Origin: Eublepharis macularius
Taxonomy: Eukaryota; Chordata; Lepidosauria; Squamata; Eublepharidae
DNA: 64,000 nt
Assembly: GCF_028583425.1 (NCBI RefSeq)
Contig: NC_072795.1
Coordinates: 71,810,001 to 71,874,000, forward strand
Direction: 5' to 3'
The position numbers and the translations under genes are program-made. This document shows positions 37,430-48,329 of the stretch, one piece after another (within the stretch, counting starts at the first letter, position 1; every line of letters begins with the position of its first letter). The notes under the pieces are model-generated. The model was not told the origin of the DNA and ran no database searches. It worked only from the letters and a program-made list of their open reading frames with translations.

Positions 37430-37800
37430 CCAATTGACTTGCATTGGCTCCATTGAAATACATTGCTGCAGCAAGACGTTGCAATGAAAACGTGGAATGG
37501 ATTTCGGGAATCTTCTTCTGAGAACAGAATGATGGCCCCCAGAATGGAATGATGGTCCCTGGGAACAGATAAACTGCTCTGGGGCTGGAATTACGGCCAC
37601 TAGAGTGGAATGACGGTCTTTGGGAATAGATAAACTGTTCTGATTTGCATTGGCTTCGTTGAAATACATTGTTGCACCAAAAAGTTGCAATGAAAATGTG
37701 GGATGGAGTTAGAGAATCTTCTTTTGTGAACAGAATGAGGGCTCCTAGATTGGAATGATGGTTCCTGGGAGCAGAAAAAGTGCTCTGGAGTTGGAATGAG
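37430..37800. repeat. Tandem repeat of about 207 bp, 1.8 copies
   Basis: GCATTGGCT, CGTTGAAATACATTG-type text, AAGTTGCAATGAAAA and GGAATCTTCTT recur with an offset of about 207 bp (37441 and 37648). A shorter word, TGGAATGATGGTCCCTGGGA, appears three or four times inside. Confidence 0.75.
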
Positions 37801-37994
37801 GACAAAAGTACTCTTTGAGGGGACAGTCAAGGAGGTGTTCTTGGGGAGCCAGGAATATTCTTTTAAAGGACAGGAAGACAGAGACAATCTATGAGAGGAG
37901 GTGAAGGAGTAGATGTTCTTTGAGGAGACAGGACTATTCTTGTATAGGAAAGGGCAGAGAAGATCTATGAGGAAGTGCAATTCTGAGGGGAAGG

Positions 37995-38160
37995 TAGGGT
38001 TGCCAGCCTCCAGGTGGTGGCTGGAGCCTGGAGCTGGCAACCTTAACTCTATGGCATTATACCTTGCTGAAGTCCCTCTCCTCCTCAAACCCCACCCTTT
38101 CCAGGTTTCCCCACCACCACACATCTCCAAAAATTTCCCAACCTGGAGCTGGCAACCCTA
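37995..38160. mobile_element. Nested 166-bp MITE with TAGGGTTGCCAG ends
   Basis: TAGGGTTGCCAGCCTCCAGG at the left faces ACCTGGAGCTGGCAACCCTA at the right. Words such as CTCCAGGTGGTGGCTGGAG and TCTATGGCATTATACC are typical of an abundant squamate MITE. It lies inside the hAT-like element at 37108-38698, so it inserted later. No clear target duplication. Confidence 0.75.
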
Positions 38161-38706
38161 TGGGAGATGTGCTCAAAATAATAATAAAACTCAGATAAGT
38201 AACCCACTAGGCTTAGCCCCTGAGCCTGGCTGTGTAACAGAAGCAGGTGCACCAGAATGTCAAGCACAAGCTTCAAATAGCTCCCCCTCTGTGACTGAAA
38301 ATCCAACAGCAATTCCTCCCTAACTGTTTGCTGGAAACTGAAACCACTCGCCTGAGAGCTGGGGGTTATACTCCTTCTGTTCTCATAGAGCAGAATGGAA
38401 GCTCTCTGGTTGACAGCCAGAGCTGCCTATCAAGCTTTGGAGGGCTGACATTGGTGTTCCCAGGGCTGCAGAAGGTCTGCAGAAGTCCATCCTCCCATTG
38501 GCTAAGGACTAGATTGATCAGCTTCAGGCTGTCTGCAGTGATGAACCGAAAAATGAACCAAATGAACTGCCCTAAAAATCATAGCGGTTCATCATGGTTC
38601 ATCAGAAACGTGTTCCGACAAACCATTAGTTTGCGAACCACAAACTGGCTTGGTTCATGATGAACTTTGGTCCGTATTTCGGTTCATGCCCATCTCTAGT
38701 CCTGAC

Positions 38707-39696
38707 CCTTATATGCTTGAGAATGAAATCAAAACTCAATTGTTAAGCCTTCCCAAGAAATTGTTTCTTTTTCTTTGTTGCATATTTCACCCTGTCCTGT
38801 CACCAAGTATGTTTCAGGGTACAAAATAGATTTCTGATCCTATTGCACCAGTAATGAATATACTCATTAAAATTAATCATACAAAACTTCATAAGTGTGT
38901 TTCTATTTGTCTTTTAGTGGTAAAACTGAATCTGTTAAGTGAAGAAATTCCACTCGTATCCTGTCAGAGTCAACCAAGTTAATCATAAATTACATGCAAA
39001 AAAAATGTTTGGTAAACTGCAGTCTTAACCACGTAACATTAAATCTGCAGCAGTAAAACAATTATTACATATTATGAAACTTAAAAAAAAAATTAAACTG
39101 CTGCAGGACTACCCTAGATCCTGCAATTATTTAGTAGAGTTATACCCTCAGTCTTTCTTTTTATGATTCTGCTGATAGACATGGTAGGAAGATGTAAGAC
39201 AGTAGGACAGTGAAAGATAGTGCTTGCAAATTTCAACATTCATGGGGAAAATGCTAAGGGCTGGGAATATACAATGGCTGTTTGTGTGAGGAGATTTTGA
39301 CCAGTGAATTTTTGTTTTAAAAGTCTTTGGGTGGCTAGCAAGGAGAATTTTGCACTTTGCCTAGCAGCTAGCAAGCAACTTCATGGGTGGTGTCCATTTT
39401 CACGCCAAATATGAAAAAAACATGTAAAATGTTTTCATTTCATGTACTTTGCATAAGTATCTTGTCTCTGTTATGCCACACAACTACACAAAAGTTACTA
39501 CAGTGAAGACAAAACAATTTTTGTTTTCTTATGTGTCTAGAAAGAGCAGGAAGCGTCTCGGAGTTAGCTTAGAAAATTTTAGGGAGATTAACAGAAAAGT
39601 GGGAATAGTGAGTATTGTAGCAGAGAAGGTTGGAAGGCTCAGAACAGATTTAGCCAATCAGAATGCAGGACCTGACCAGCTCCTGGCTGTCATAGT
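38707..39696. other. SORCS1 last intron, proximal part
   Basis: This lies directly downstream (minus strand) of the retained-intron stop. It would be the 3' UTR of the GK-ending isoform if that form is made. No strong polyadenylation signal was singled out, and no repeat is recognised. Confidence 0.4.
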
Positions 39697-39865
39697 TTAT
39701 TTACCTATGGGCTGGGAATCCACCTTCTCCTCTACTAGTTGCTCTGGGGTCATCAGCTCCCTCTGAGGGACATTAGGCATGCTTTCACTTTGACTGCCTG
39801 GACTGACCATCTCTTGATCTTTCTCATTCTGCATCTGTGCATAAACATTAATGCCCGGAATCTTC
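39697..39865 (-). CDS. SORCS1: SORCS1 cytoplasmic-tail exon with read-through stop
   Basis: The minus strand has the acceptor TTAATGTTTTAG, one base G completing the arginine codon from the previous exon, then 55 codons beginning KIPGINVYAQMQNEKDQEM and ending SQPIGK, and TAA. The match to the SORCS1 tail (KIPGINVYAQMQNEK.., ending QLIGK in human as I recall) is strong and separates it from SORCS2 and SORCS3. The YAQM sequence is a tyrosine-based sorting motif (YxxΦ), fitting endosomal trafficking of the receptor. A donor G|GTAAAT overlaps the last codons: splicing at 39705 removes GK and the stop and joins in frame to 29492-29556. Both tails are therefore possible. Confidence 0.92.
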
Positions 39866-39967
39866 CTAAAACATTAACAGAAACCATCATTGATGGGTAC
39901 GCTATGGAGCTCTCAGCATTATGTTTTCACATCTAACAGATGAAGGGTAAGAAGGAAGCATTCATAC
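39866..39967 (-). other. Short SORCS1 intron of 102 bp
   Basis: GTATGAATG at the donor and TTCTGTTAATGTTTTAG at the acceptor bound this intron on the minus strand. The split codon AG|G (Arg) joins YKFK to KIPG. It is far shorter than its 10- and 11-kb neighbours. Confidence 0.9.
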
Positions 39968-40073
39968 CTTTTGAATTTGTAGATTACAAATACTGCCAAG
40001 CCCACAAACACAACGGAGAGCAGCATCAACATGGCTGAACCACTGTGGCTAGGTGTGACATCTATGAGAGGGG
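39968..40073 (-). CDS. SORCS1: SORCS1 transmembrane exon
   Basis: Bounded by the acceptor TAACACTTTGCAG and donor GTATGA on the minus strand, this 106-bp exon begins with CC (completing alanine GCC from the previous exon) and encodes PLIDVTPSHSGS followed by the membrane segment AMLMLLSVVFVGLAVFVIY and the stop-transfer KFK(R). SORCS proteins are type I receptors with VPS10, PKD and leucine-rich ectodomains, one membrane helix and a short tail. They sort cargo such as APP and neurotrophin receptors in neurons (family knowledge). The segment is highly conserved across SORCS1-3. The adjoining tail exon identifies SORCS1. Confidence 0.93.
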
Positions 40074-40747
40074 CTGCAAAGTGTTAAAGAGAAATTTAGA
40101 GCAGATAGTTCAAAATGCTCTTATAAGGTAAACTAATAACACTGTAACTTTTCTCTTTGCAGTTGTTGCTTACATTTCCCCCCCCCCTCTCTTTATTTGG
40201 GTGTGTCCTACTTGACAGTTTGTGCCACATTGTTCTTGAGAATCTGGCAGCCCATTCACCAATAAACATACACTTCTTCTTGGCTCAATATTTGAAAAAC
40301 TCAGATTAGTAAATTTATGCATTACAGGTAAACACAATCACATAGTCATACACAGAATTTACAGAATGAATGTCTCATTCTGAGCATCCATCTTTGATAT
40401 TTCCCAGTCTGTCACTCCAATGACTATGCTTCCTTCAGGAGAAATGTGAAATGACAGAGTGTAAGTATCATATTTCATAGCAGTAAGCTTATGGGGCTGA
40501 TCAAACCTTGTAGAATCTGTGGTAGGAGGAAACACCTACATCTCTGGCCAATTCACTTCTGCAACATATGGAGTGACTATTATTGTAAATCATGTCTGTA
40601 CAATTCATGCTCAACAAGTAAGGACAGACCACTAGCCATATATTATCAGATGCTTCAATTCTCCCTGCATACATACACAATTTTTGTGGACTCAAAAAAG
40701 CAGCAAGAACAGAAGGCTTAAAAAGTCAGTGGATGGGCACTCTCCAC
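40074..40747. other. SORCS1 intron, no assigned feature
   Basis: AT-rich intron. Nothing recognised before the hAT-like element at 40748. Confidence 0.5.
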
Positions 40748-41069
40748 TAGGGGTGTGCACCAGAAAAAAAATTGGTTTTCCTGCTTCGGGTTTGTCTGAA
40801 GCAGGAAAATGATCTGTAATACACCAAAAGCTGAAGTGGCAAGCCACTTCAGCTTTGGCTATTTAAATTGCTTCGGTATGCTCTGTAAAGATTTGGAGAA
40901 TATCAAGGGGGGGGAGCTGCCTGCCTCCCAGCCCGCCCACCCCCAATTACTCCCCCCTCCTCTGCACTCCCATCCCACCCCACTTACCTGGCTGTGGAGC
41001 CAAGAAAAATATTACAGCGGCAAGCTGGGCAGCGCGGCAGCCCAGAGCCAGCTCCTCTCAGGCCCGTGC

Positions 41070-41570
41070 TGCCTTCTCCACTGCCACAGTGGCCAGTTGG
41101 ACAGTGGGGAAGGCCAGAGCTGCCTCCTCCAGCCCTTCCTGTCCCTCAAATGGCCACCGCGGTGGCCATTTGAGGGGCAGGAAGGGCCTCCTCTGCCTTC
41201 TCCACCACTGCAGTGGCCAGCTGGGTGGTGGGGAAGCCCGGAGCCAGGTCCTGCAGGGCCACACCCCCTCCTCCACTGCCTTAGTGGCCAGAAGGGCTGC
41301 AGGGAATCCTGGAGCCAGCTCCTCTGCCACCGTAGCAGCCAGCTGGGTGGTGAAGAAGGCTGGAGCCAGCTCCTGCGGGGCCCACGCTGCCTCCTCCTCC
41401 GCCGCAGTGGCCAGCTGGACAGCAGGGAAGCACACTGCCAGCTCCTGCAGGGCTTGTGCTGACTCTACCACCACTGCAGTGGCCAGCTGGGTGGCAGGAA
41501 GGCCGGAGCAGGCTCCGTGCCATCTCCTCCATGGCTGCAGCAGCCAGCAGGGTGGTGAGGAAGGCCTGGA
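41070..41570. repeat. GC-rich minisatellite of about 70 bp
   Basis: GTGGCCAGCTGG or variants recur near 41089, 41214, 41285, 41337, 41407, 41480 and 41543, joined by GGAGCCAGCTCCTGC and TGCCTCCTCC words. Long open frames on both strands (up to 217 codons, from 40809) are products of this array, not genes. Confidence 0.8.
41133..41186. repeat. 54-bp near-perfect palindrome
   Basis: Arms of 27 bp meet at CCGCGG with 26 of 27 pairs matching and no loop: GCCCTTCCTGTCCCTCAAAT then GGCCACC, mirrored by GGTGGCC and ATTTGAGGGGCAGGAAGGGC. It lies inside the 70-bp array, where two oppositely oriented copies may have fused. Confidence 0.85.
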
Positions 41571-41610
41571 TCAGTGCTTGGTGGGAATCTCTCTGCCAAA
41601 CATCTGATCC

Positions 41611-41910
41611 ATGGATTTAAATGCCCCTTTCTGTGCTGCTTCACAGTGGCATGGAAAAGGGACATTTAATCCCCCGCTGGCTGGATCAGTTGCTTTGCGG
41701 GAACCTCCCCTCCAAACAGCTGATCTGTGGGTTTAAATGCTCCTTTCCATGCTGCTTCACAGCAGCATGGAAAGGGAGCATTTAAACTCCCACCAGCTGG
41801 ATCAGCTGCTTGGCAGGGATCTCCCTGCCAAACAGCTGATCCTGGGGTTTATATGCCTCTTTCCATGCTGCTGCAAAGCGGCAAGGAAAGGGGCATTTAA
41901 ACCTCTTGAC
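41611..41910. repeat. Palindromic minisatellite, 116-bp units, 3 copies
   Basis: Units start with TTTAAATG (or TTTATATG) at 41616, 41732 and 41848. Each is a hairpin, for example TTTAAATGCTCCTTTCCATGC pairing with GCATGGAAAGGGAGCATTTAAA across TGCTTCACAGCA, followed by a linker with its own small hairpin GGCAGGGATCTCCCTGCC. The same unit fills 57450-57910 in a different hAT family. Confidence 0.85.
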
Positions 41911-42081
41911 CCAAAGCTTCCCGAAGTGACACAAATCGCTTCGGGAAGCTTTGATTCAGGGTTTCCGAATCAGGCTCAGCATGTTGGGCCTGATTTGGAA
42001 ATACCAAATCATTGTGAATCGGGTCCAATTCAGGTACTTTACCCAAATCCAAAACCTGAATCGCACATCCCTAATGTCTAC

Positions 42082-43960
42082 TATGGGCTAAACAGTGGGC
42101 TGGTAAACAATAAAATGACACATTAAATTGATATGTATGCCAAAGATAAAATTCCCTTGCCTGAAATGAAATGAAAGATGATAGTGCTGAACTGTGTTGT
42201 ATGTAGAGCTATCTTTGAAAACTGTCCAGAGGAAGACTACCTACTCCCATACAAAATTACCTGCCTGTTAAGATCAGAACCTTGAGCCTTGTTATCTGTG
42301 TTGTTGCCTTCTGAAGTGAGGTGGGTGGATACTAAAAACAGATCTTTTTTTGTGGTGGTACCTCAGTTATTGAATATTATCCCCCACAGAGGATCTCCAA
42401 GTAAAAAATATTTTTATTTGCCCAAATATTTCCTAGAATTCTCTGGAATTCTTTTTTGGCAGAAGCTGTTTATACCACTGTTTTTTATACTTTTTGGGCA
42501 AATATATGTATTGTTTTTCTATCTTCTTTTGTACAGTATGACTTAAAATTTTTAATTAATTATATTGTTTTTACTGATTGTGCCATTTTTTCTATAAGCT
42601 GCTTTGAACATAATATATTGAGAAACAGCTAATACATGGCCCAAACAAGCCAACAAACTACAATGAATTCAAAATAAAGTAGACAAATGGAAACTGAATC
42701 CAAGATCATGGATCACATGATGCCAGCAAACTTCCCTGTCTGTTTTAGACACAATTTGAAATACTGGCTTAGCATCTAAAGCCTTCCCAAGGGGTGGGGG
42801 GAGACCACACTACCCCATATTACAATAAAAATAATGGAAAATAATGGAAACCTGATAGCTCATTCAATCATGACATTAGCTAGTAAGAAAAAAAATCCGG
42901 CCTAAAGAAAAACTTTCTTCAGCAATGCAGGACAAAGAAGAGTAAAATTCGGAAACAAAGTCAGAATTACTTCTCATTAAAAATATCAAAACCCCACAGA
43001 AAGGTAAATAGGGCCAAATTCACCCCACCATTTTTAAAGCATAAGATGAAGGATACTAGTTGCCCACCAGTAGTTGGCAAATTCCCAGTAGTTTGACCTA
43101 TTGCCTGCCAATTGCTGGAGCCTGACAACTGCTGCTGCCAGCAGATGATGGGTGCCCAACTGCTGGGTGACTGCTGCCCGCTGCTGAGTGAGGGGTGCCT
43201 GCCACCAGCCACTAGGTGAAGGGTGTCCACTGCCTGTTGCCAGGTGAAGGGTGCCTGCTGCCTGTAGTCAATGTCCTGAAGTGATATTGTTGTGCCTGTG
43301 TCACATCCTGGAATAAGTACTGTGGGATAATTAGTTCTATTCTTTCTGAGAACTACAGGAAAAGGCTATCTGAAATAGCAGGCTGTGGGAATTTAATGCT
43401 TTGACATGGCTGTATACACTTCCAAAATGAGGAGGCTAAACTTGGTTTTCATAGATGAACTGCAACCTAGTACATCAGTACATTCCCAGCCCATCTATCC
43501 CGAGATTAAAATGTAATAATCCCACAGAATTGTAATTTGGTTCAATTTGATCCCATCATTTTTAAAGCCTATGACACAGACAGGGGGGGGGAGTAAGCAT
43601 ATAACAGACCTTTGCAATGGAAAGGAAAATTCCATTCCTGCCAGTTAAAGGATTAACAAAAATAAGAGAAAATATCTACATTTTTTTCTGCTAGTCTTAT
43701 AACCTGCCTTCAGTCTGCACCTTTTGGATCTGTACAATTAAGAGTTCTTCCTGAACAACAAAAGGAAACAATCAGTTCAATGGACAGATGGGGGGCGGTA
43801 TCTATAGTTCCGGGCTGAATGGCTCCTTCAAGTCTGGAAAATGTAAAGAGGTTCAGAGGATCCCTGCAAACATGCCCAGGTATGATGGAATCAATATAAA
43901 AATGACAGGATTGCCAAATGTTGTATCCAGCAAGAGGCAGGTAAAGGCTTAAAACAGCAG
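42082..43960. other. SORCS1 intron with a worn short minisatellite
   Basis: Mostly AT-rich with nothing assigned. At about 43145-43265 GGGTGCC/GGGTGTCC..CTGC words recur every 20-45 bases with TAGGTGAAGGGTG, a decayed minisatellite. No exon found. Confidence 0.45.
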
Positions 43961-43969
43961 CAGGAAGGG

Positions 43970-44760
43970 AGGATGATTGACAGATCCCTTCCATCTTCTG
44001 TGACTAGCCTGAAAGAGAATGATGAGCTGAGAGTTGGTGCTAATAGAAAGAGCAGTTGATAGTTGGAGTTAACTGAAGAGTTAAGGTTGTTGGAGTCTGG
44101 GATCTGACCAGAGATGGTCAACTAGAAAGTCCTCTGTATGAGAAAGGGGAAAGTGTACCCTTACAGTAAAAACATCAAGTTTCTGAAGCACTTTTAGTTC
44201 TTGTACTAAATTTTACTGAGACAAAATATCTGGGACCTTGTAGTGGGCAAAGGAAGTGGATAGAAAAATGTCTCCCCTTTGGCCAGAGGAACAGGGTTAT
44301 AACTTTGATATAACTCCTGCCCAGTAAAGCCTGCAGTGAAAGGGAAGAAGTGCTGTGTGTGTGCATAAATTGGAGCACCTAACCTGTGAAGGGGTGTTAA
44401 ACCAAGAAAGAATTTTAGTTTAAATAGTTCAAATCTGATAACACCAGCCTCTCTCATCTAAGTCAGCAATCTAAGAAATTAAACCATACTAAGTGTTTTT
44501 TTCTCATGCCAGTGAAGTAATCTGTTAAAAATCCCTCCTACTTACTTCAGCTTTTAAGTATCTTCCTACACTTCTACCTATCCATCCTACCTGTAAATAA
44601 AACTTCTGTTAACTTATAAAATTCAATAAGCTTTGTGTGCCAGTTTCCTTTCTGAGGGAAATGTAAGCCCCTGTTCTCTCTACTTAAACTTGGCTAGGTA
44701 ACATCACAACATAAATGTTCCTTAAGGGCGGGACAATAAAGAAAGTTAAAGCTTTACCTA
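43970..44760. mobile_element. Possible solo LTR
   Basis: A purine-rich start, the phrase CTGTAAATAAAACTTCTGTT (polyadenylation-like) near 44593, and CAATAAGCTTTGTGTGCCAG after it resemble the R-U5 part of reptile LTRs. Ends and target duplication were not found, and no internal coding region is adjacent. Confidence 0.25.
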
Positions 44761-45534
44761 CAGACCCATGCTACTGAAGGCTTCTCATCCCAGTAAACAG
44801 CTTCATATGCTTTGGGAGGAATCTTTTTACCTCCGAGTACAGGAAGAATAGTACCAGCTAGGGAAAGCAAAGGGTTTGCAACACCAGGCTTATTTTTCAG
44901 GGGGATAGAATGACCCCATTTTCCAACATTGTAATACAGTTCAATTTGAGTGTTTCCACGTGTCTATGGGACATAAGGGAAGCTTTGATAGAGAACAAAT
45001 GCAGGGCTTTTACTTGATCCTATTATATATACAATTTAGTTTGTAAACACTGGTAATTTCAACCTTCAATTCTAAAAGTGGTGTAAAACCCCACATCTGA
45101 AAGTGTGATATTTTTGCATAACTAGTATCTATCTAGTATCAATAGATATCAATTATGGAGAGAAATTTTAGTTTTCACTATTTGCTCCACCTTCCTATAA
45201 AATGGAGAAATAGGTATTGATCCATCTATTCATACATGGAAACAGTACTAAAATCATTTTTCAGTATTTCTTGGGGTCATGAAAAACCCCAAATATGACT
45301 ATGCATAGCAGTTACATTTTCAAGCCAAGTGCTGGGGGGCAAAATTACCCCCCTTACCCTTTTGATGAACTTCAAACTTAAAAAAAGAAAGACAGTGGGA
45401 AGGGAAGAGGACTTCAGGGCACTGCAGTTCATTGGGGAGAAAGCATAACTGGAGTTTAGTGTTTGTAGAAAGTTTTAAATGGGAAAACCAATTTTTTCCC
45501 ATGACTTCCAGGACTTTCAAATATGCCCCAATTA
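44761..45534. other. SORCS1 intron, no assigned feature
   Basis: AT-rich DNA with nothing recognised. Confidence 0.5.
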
Positions 45535-45895
45535 CTAGAACGGGTTTAAAAACCCTGAACAGTCTAGCTCCAAGATGCTTTACATACTTTTAAATGAATC
45601 TGTCCACACTTTAAGGTCTTCCTCAGAGATCTTTCTCCATATGCCCCCACCACTGGAATTTTAGTAAGCAGCCATTGGGGAGAAGATTTTTTGTGTGGTG
45701 GTGCAAAAAATCTGGAACTTCTTTCCAGACAAATACATCCCACTCCAATCAAAGCCATATTCTTTATGTAACCTACTTTATAGACCGTAGCAGTTGATTA
45801 AATTGTTTTAATAAAATATTTGATTATACTATTGATACTGATATTGTTATGAGGTATAAAAATGTAATGACAATAAATGCTGTTAAAACTACTTT
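45535..45895 (+). mobile_element. 3' end of a CR1/L2-like LINE
   Basis: Broken plus-strand frames read RDLSPYAPTTGI, SSHWGEDFLCGGAKNLELLS and PTPIKA, matching the C-terminal '..FLCGG.KIWNSLP..' region of CR1/L2 ORF2. An AT-rich tail with GAGGTATAAAAATGTAATGA and CAATAAATG follows. Dead copy. Confidence 0.55.
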
Positions 45896-46706
45896 TTTTG
45901 TAGTGTAACCTTGAAAATATGGGCTTTGAATCTTGCTTGGATTTGTTGGGCAGGTGCATAAGGTAGATAATGGGGCATGTTATAAACACCCTAAATCTTT
46001 AGCCACTTTAGAAAATGTAGGCAATTGAAACAATCAAAACCCTAGATTTTGTTTGTATATCTAACATTTGGCTTTGGGAGCCTTTTATTTTTTAACGAAA
46101 TTAGTCCATTTAAAAAGTGACAGCTACTTATTAGGAGGACAATTTTAGTTCAGTGGGGAAAAAATTAAGGCAACATTTTGCTTTACCTCCTGTAGTTTTT
46201 TGCAATTTTATGAAGAGGGCATGCAGATATTTGCTAATTGGCTATGGGAACACAGAGTCATGATCCCAAGAGAAACTATTAGTAAACCTGGCTTAAAAAA
46301 TGCCTCAAACACAAACTCTTCCCTTGTGCTGTTTAAAAGAATATTGTTCACTGCAAAGGTTCTTTCTAGAGCTTCATGTCCTTACTCTTTATAGGTTCCT
46401 TAGCAACTGTACAGAGACATTTTTTTAATATGAGGCAATTAAAATTTTAGTAGAAAGTTATGTTCATATATATATCAGGAGACATACATGTTCTGTTCAA
46501 GAGTATGATGTTTACAGCATTAAACACATAATTGCAAGCTGTTCCTTTCTGAAGATGATTACAGCCACTGAGGGCACAACAAATGTGATTGAAGGTGGGT
46601 GTGGTGGGATGACAGTCCTCTCTTGCTTGCCTCTTCCCTCCAGACAAGAGTTTAAGGCAGCAGCAAAGGACTTAGGCTGTGTTTCCAAGCACAATTAAAT
46701 AGGAGT
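45896..46706. other. SORCS1 intron, no assigned feature
   Basis: AT-rich DNA with nothing recognised. Confidence 0.5.
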
Positions 46707-46714
46707 AATCCTGA

Positions 46715-47250
46715 TAGAGTTTCCAGTCCCCTGCTGGGGATGGGGGATCACCACTCCCACCCTCCACCCCCTGCCCCTGCTTACCTGGCTGGCGGGGGGT
46801 TGACATGCCTCTCAGGGTGCACTCCCATGCCCAAATCTGCCTGAATTGGGATGCTGTGGAGTGCAGCAGTGCTCCCGTGCTCTGCAGCGGCCCAATCTGG
46901 GCCAAATAAGCCTGAATAGGGTCCAATCTGGGCCAAATCAACTCAAATCAGTTTGGATCAGGCCCAAATTGGCCCGAGCACAGCAGCACTCCCATGCTTT
47001 GCAGCAGCCCTATGCAGGCTGAATTAGCCCAATTCTGGCCCAATTCAACTGAGATTGGGTGCAAATTGGCCCAATTTGAGCTGCTGCAGAGCAGGGTGGC
47101 CCACGTCCCACATGATGATGTCACTTTTCATCACTAGCGTCATTGTGCAGGCTGGGAGCATGTGCATGTGCCTCATGCAACCAGTTATTGAAGGTAAGTG
47201 CCAGGAATCCCACCTCCCACTCGAGGGATAGGGGGACCTGGCAACCCTAA
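46715..47250. mobile_element. hAT-like element with TAGRGTTKCCAG ends and 8-bp TSD
   Basis: Perfect direct repeats AATCCTGA lie at 46707-46714 and 47251-47258. The ends TAGAGTTTCCAGTCCC and GGACCTGGCAACCCTAA are worn inverted repeats of the family at 32344 and 37995. The interior repeats GGCCCAATCTGGGCC-like palindromic words and CAGCAGCACTCCCATGC-type text. Near the right is the shared module CATGATGATGTCAC..CGTCATTGTGCAGG (47109-47150). No transposase. Confidence 0.8.
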
Positions 47251-47329
47251 AATCCTGACTCAATTCAAAGAGGCATATTCCTGAGTAAACACAGCTGGCT
47301 GCTTTCTCCTGTAGGTACTCACTCATTGG

Positions 47330-47510
47330 TTGAGATCATCTGCTGAGGTCCTTCTCCATGATGCCCTACTTGTAGAACATCCTAGAGGGGTTTTTGGGTA
47401 GTCTTAGAGGGTAGTTCCTAGAGGGTTTTTTTTAAAATGGTGATATACCTGGATTGATAGAATATTCTCCCCAGGCTCGTTTGTCCAGGTTTAATCTCTT
47501 ATCTTTTGCC
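47330..47510 (+). mobile_element. Short LINE (CR1/L2-like) relic
   Basis: TGCTGAGGTCCTTCTCCATG and CCCTACTTGTAGAACATCC echo a region near the LINE C-terminus (compare 45610-45660). Very worn, assigned from context. Confidence 0.3.
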
Positions 47511-47679
47511 AAGTTTTTAATGGAGATGAAATACGGAAATGATTTTTAAAAAACTATCTTTTTTTTTTCTCCCTGCAAACCTTCTCTTTTGAATCTTTTC
47601 TTATATTTTATTTTTGTTAGTGCTATTAATTTACTGCATAAGCCACCCTAAAAACCAGCTGGTGGGAATGTAGAGTAGA

Positions 47680-48127
47680 CAGGGCTCATTTCAAGGGGGA
47701 ACGCACAAGAACACAGTTCCGGCAGTTCCCCAAATAGGTCACATGTCAGGTGGCCCCACCCACCTGACTCTCGGCCATTTTGGACCTGATTTGGCCTGGG
47801 TTGGGGCCAAAACGGCCTGGATTGGGCCTCTGATGGGTGGTGGATCACTCTCCCACTCATCAGTGGCCCAATCCTGACCAATTTGACCCCCTTTCCAGCC
47901 ATTTTCATCCTCTTTTTGCCATTTTGGGCCCAATTTCAGCCCTGAATGGCCAGGATTGGGTCCAAAACAGGCAGAATAGGTGATGTCAGGGGGTGTGGCA
48001 TATGCAAATCAGTTATACTAATGACACACTTCCGGTGATGGCAAGAGGCATGGCATATGCTAATGAGTTATGCTAATGAGTTATGCTAATGAGTTCCTCC
48101 AGCTCTTTTTCTATGAAATGACCCCTG
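47680..48127. mobile_element. hAT non-autonomous element, CAGGGCTCATTTC ends, 8-bp TSD
   Basis: Perfect direct repeats AGAGTAGA (47672-47679 and 48128-48135) flank ends CAGGGCTCATTTCAAGGGGG and TCTATGAAATGACCCCTG. Subterminal AACGCACAAGAACACAGTTC and GAGTTCCTCCAG are characteristic of an abundant vertebrate hAT family. The right part has three TTATGCTAATGAG copies. The interior has GGCC/CCAATC words like those of 46715-47250. Confidence 0.85.
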
Positions 48128-48329
48128 AGAGTAGATATCATTTCAATAAATTCCCCTCTCTCAAAAAGACGATTAATCTGAGTGCATGCTTGCTAACAAA
48201 ATGGTTAAAGACAGGCACTTCATAGGTATCTGCATATCATTTCTTCTTGTCATAAACGTAACTTTTTGAAGGACTGTCTCCTTCCATATGTACCTAAGCA
48301 TCAAAAAGTCACCAGGCAGTCATTTGTTA

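Larger units (their letters stand above)
37108..38698. mobile_element. hAT-like element with 8-bp TSD
   Basis: The left end TAGAGATGGGGATTAAC and right end GGTTCATGCCCATCTCTA are flanked by perfect GTCCTGAC repeats (37100-37107 and 38699-38706). Near each end are many GGTTC/GAACC words, as in 14105-19065. Text near 38400-38520 (CAGAGCTGCCTATCAAG and a nearby 'gctgcagaaggtc') parallels 18650-18700 of that element, so the two share a right-hand region. The interior carries a two-copy 207-bp repeat and a nested MITE. No transposase. Confidence 0.85.
40748..42073. mobile_element. hAT-like element of the TAGGGGTGTGC family with two arrays
   Basis: The left end TAGGGGTGTGCACCAG and right end TCGCACATCCCTA match the ends of 241-3021. 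The flanks CTCTCCAC and ATGTCTAC agree at only 5 of 8 bases, so the target duplication is worn or wrong. Near the ends are perfect hairpins: AAAGCTGAAGTGGC around a 2-base loop (40827-40856), and AAAGCTTCCCGAAG pairing with CTTCGGGAAGCTTT (41913-41952). The interior has a 70-bp GC-rich array and a 116-bp palindromic array. No transposase. Confidence 0.75.

Noticed and set aside
39696..39701. AATAAA overlapping the retained-intron stop codon
   Set aside because: It is too close to the stop to be a likely polyadenylation signal and is a by-product of the donor GTAAATAAAC.
40809..41607. Open frames of 217, 172 and 138 codons
   Set aside because: They arise from a GC-rich 70-bp minisatellite within a transposon, appear on both strands, and have only repeat-derived low-complexity residues.
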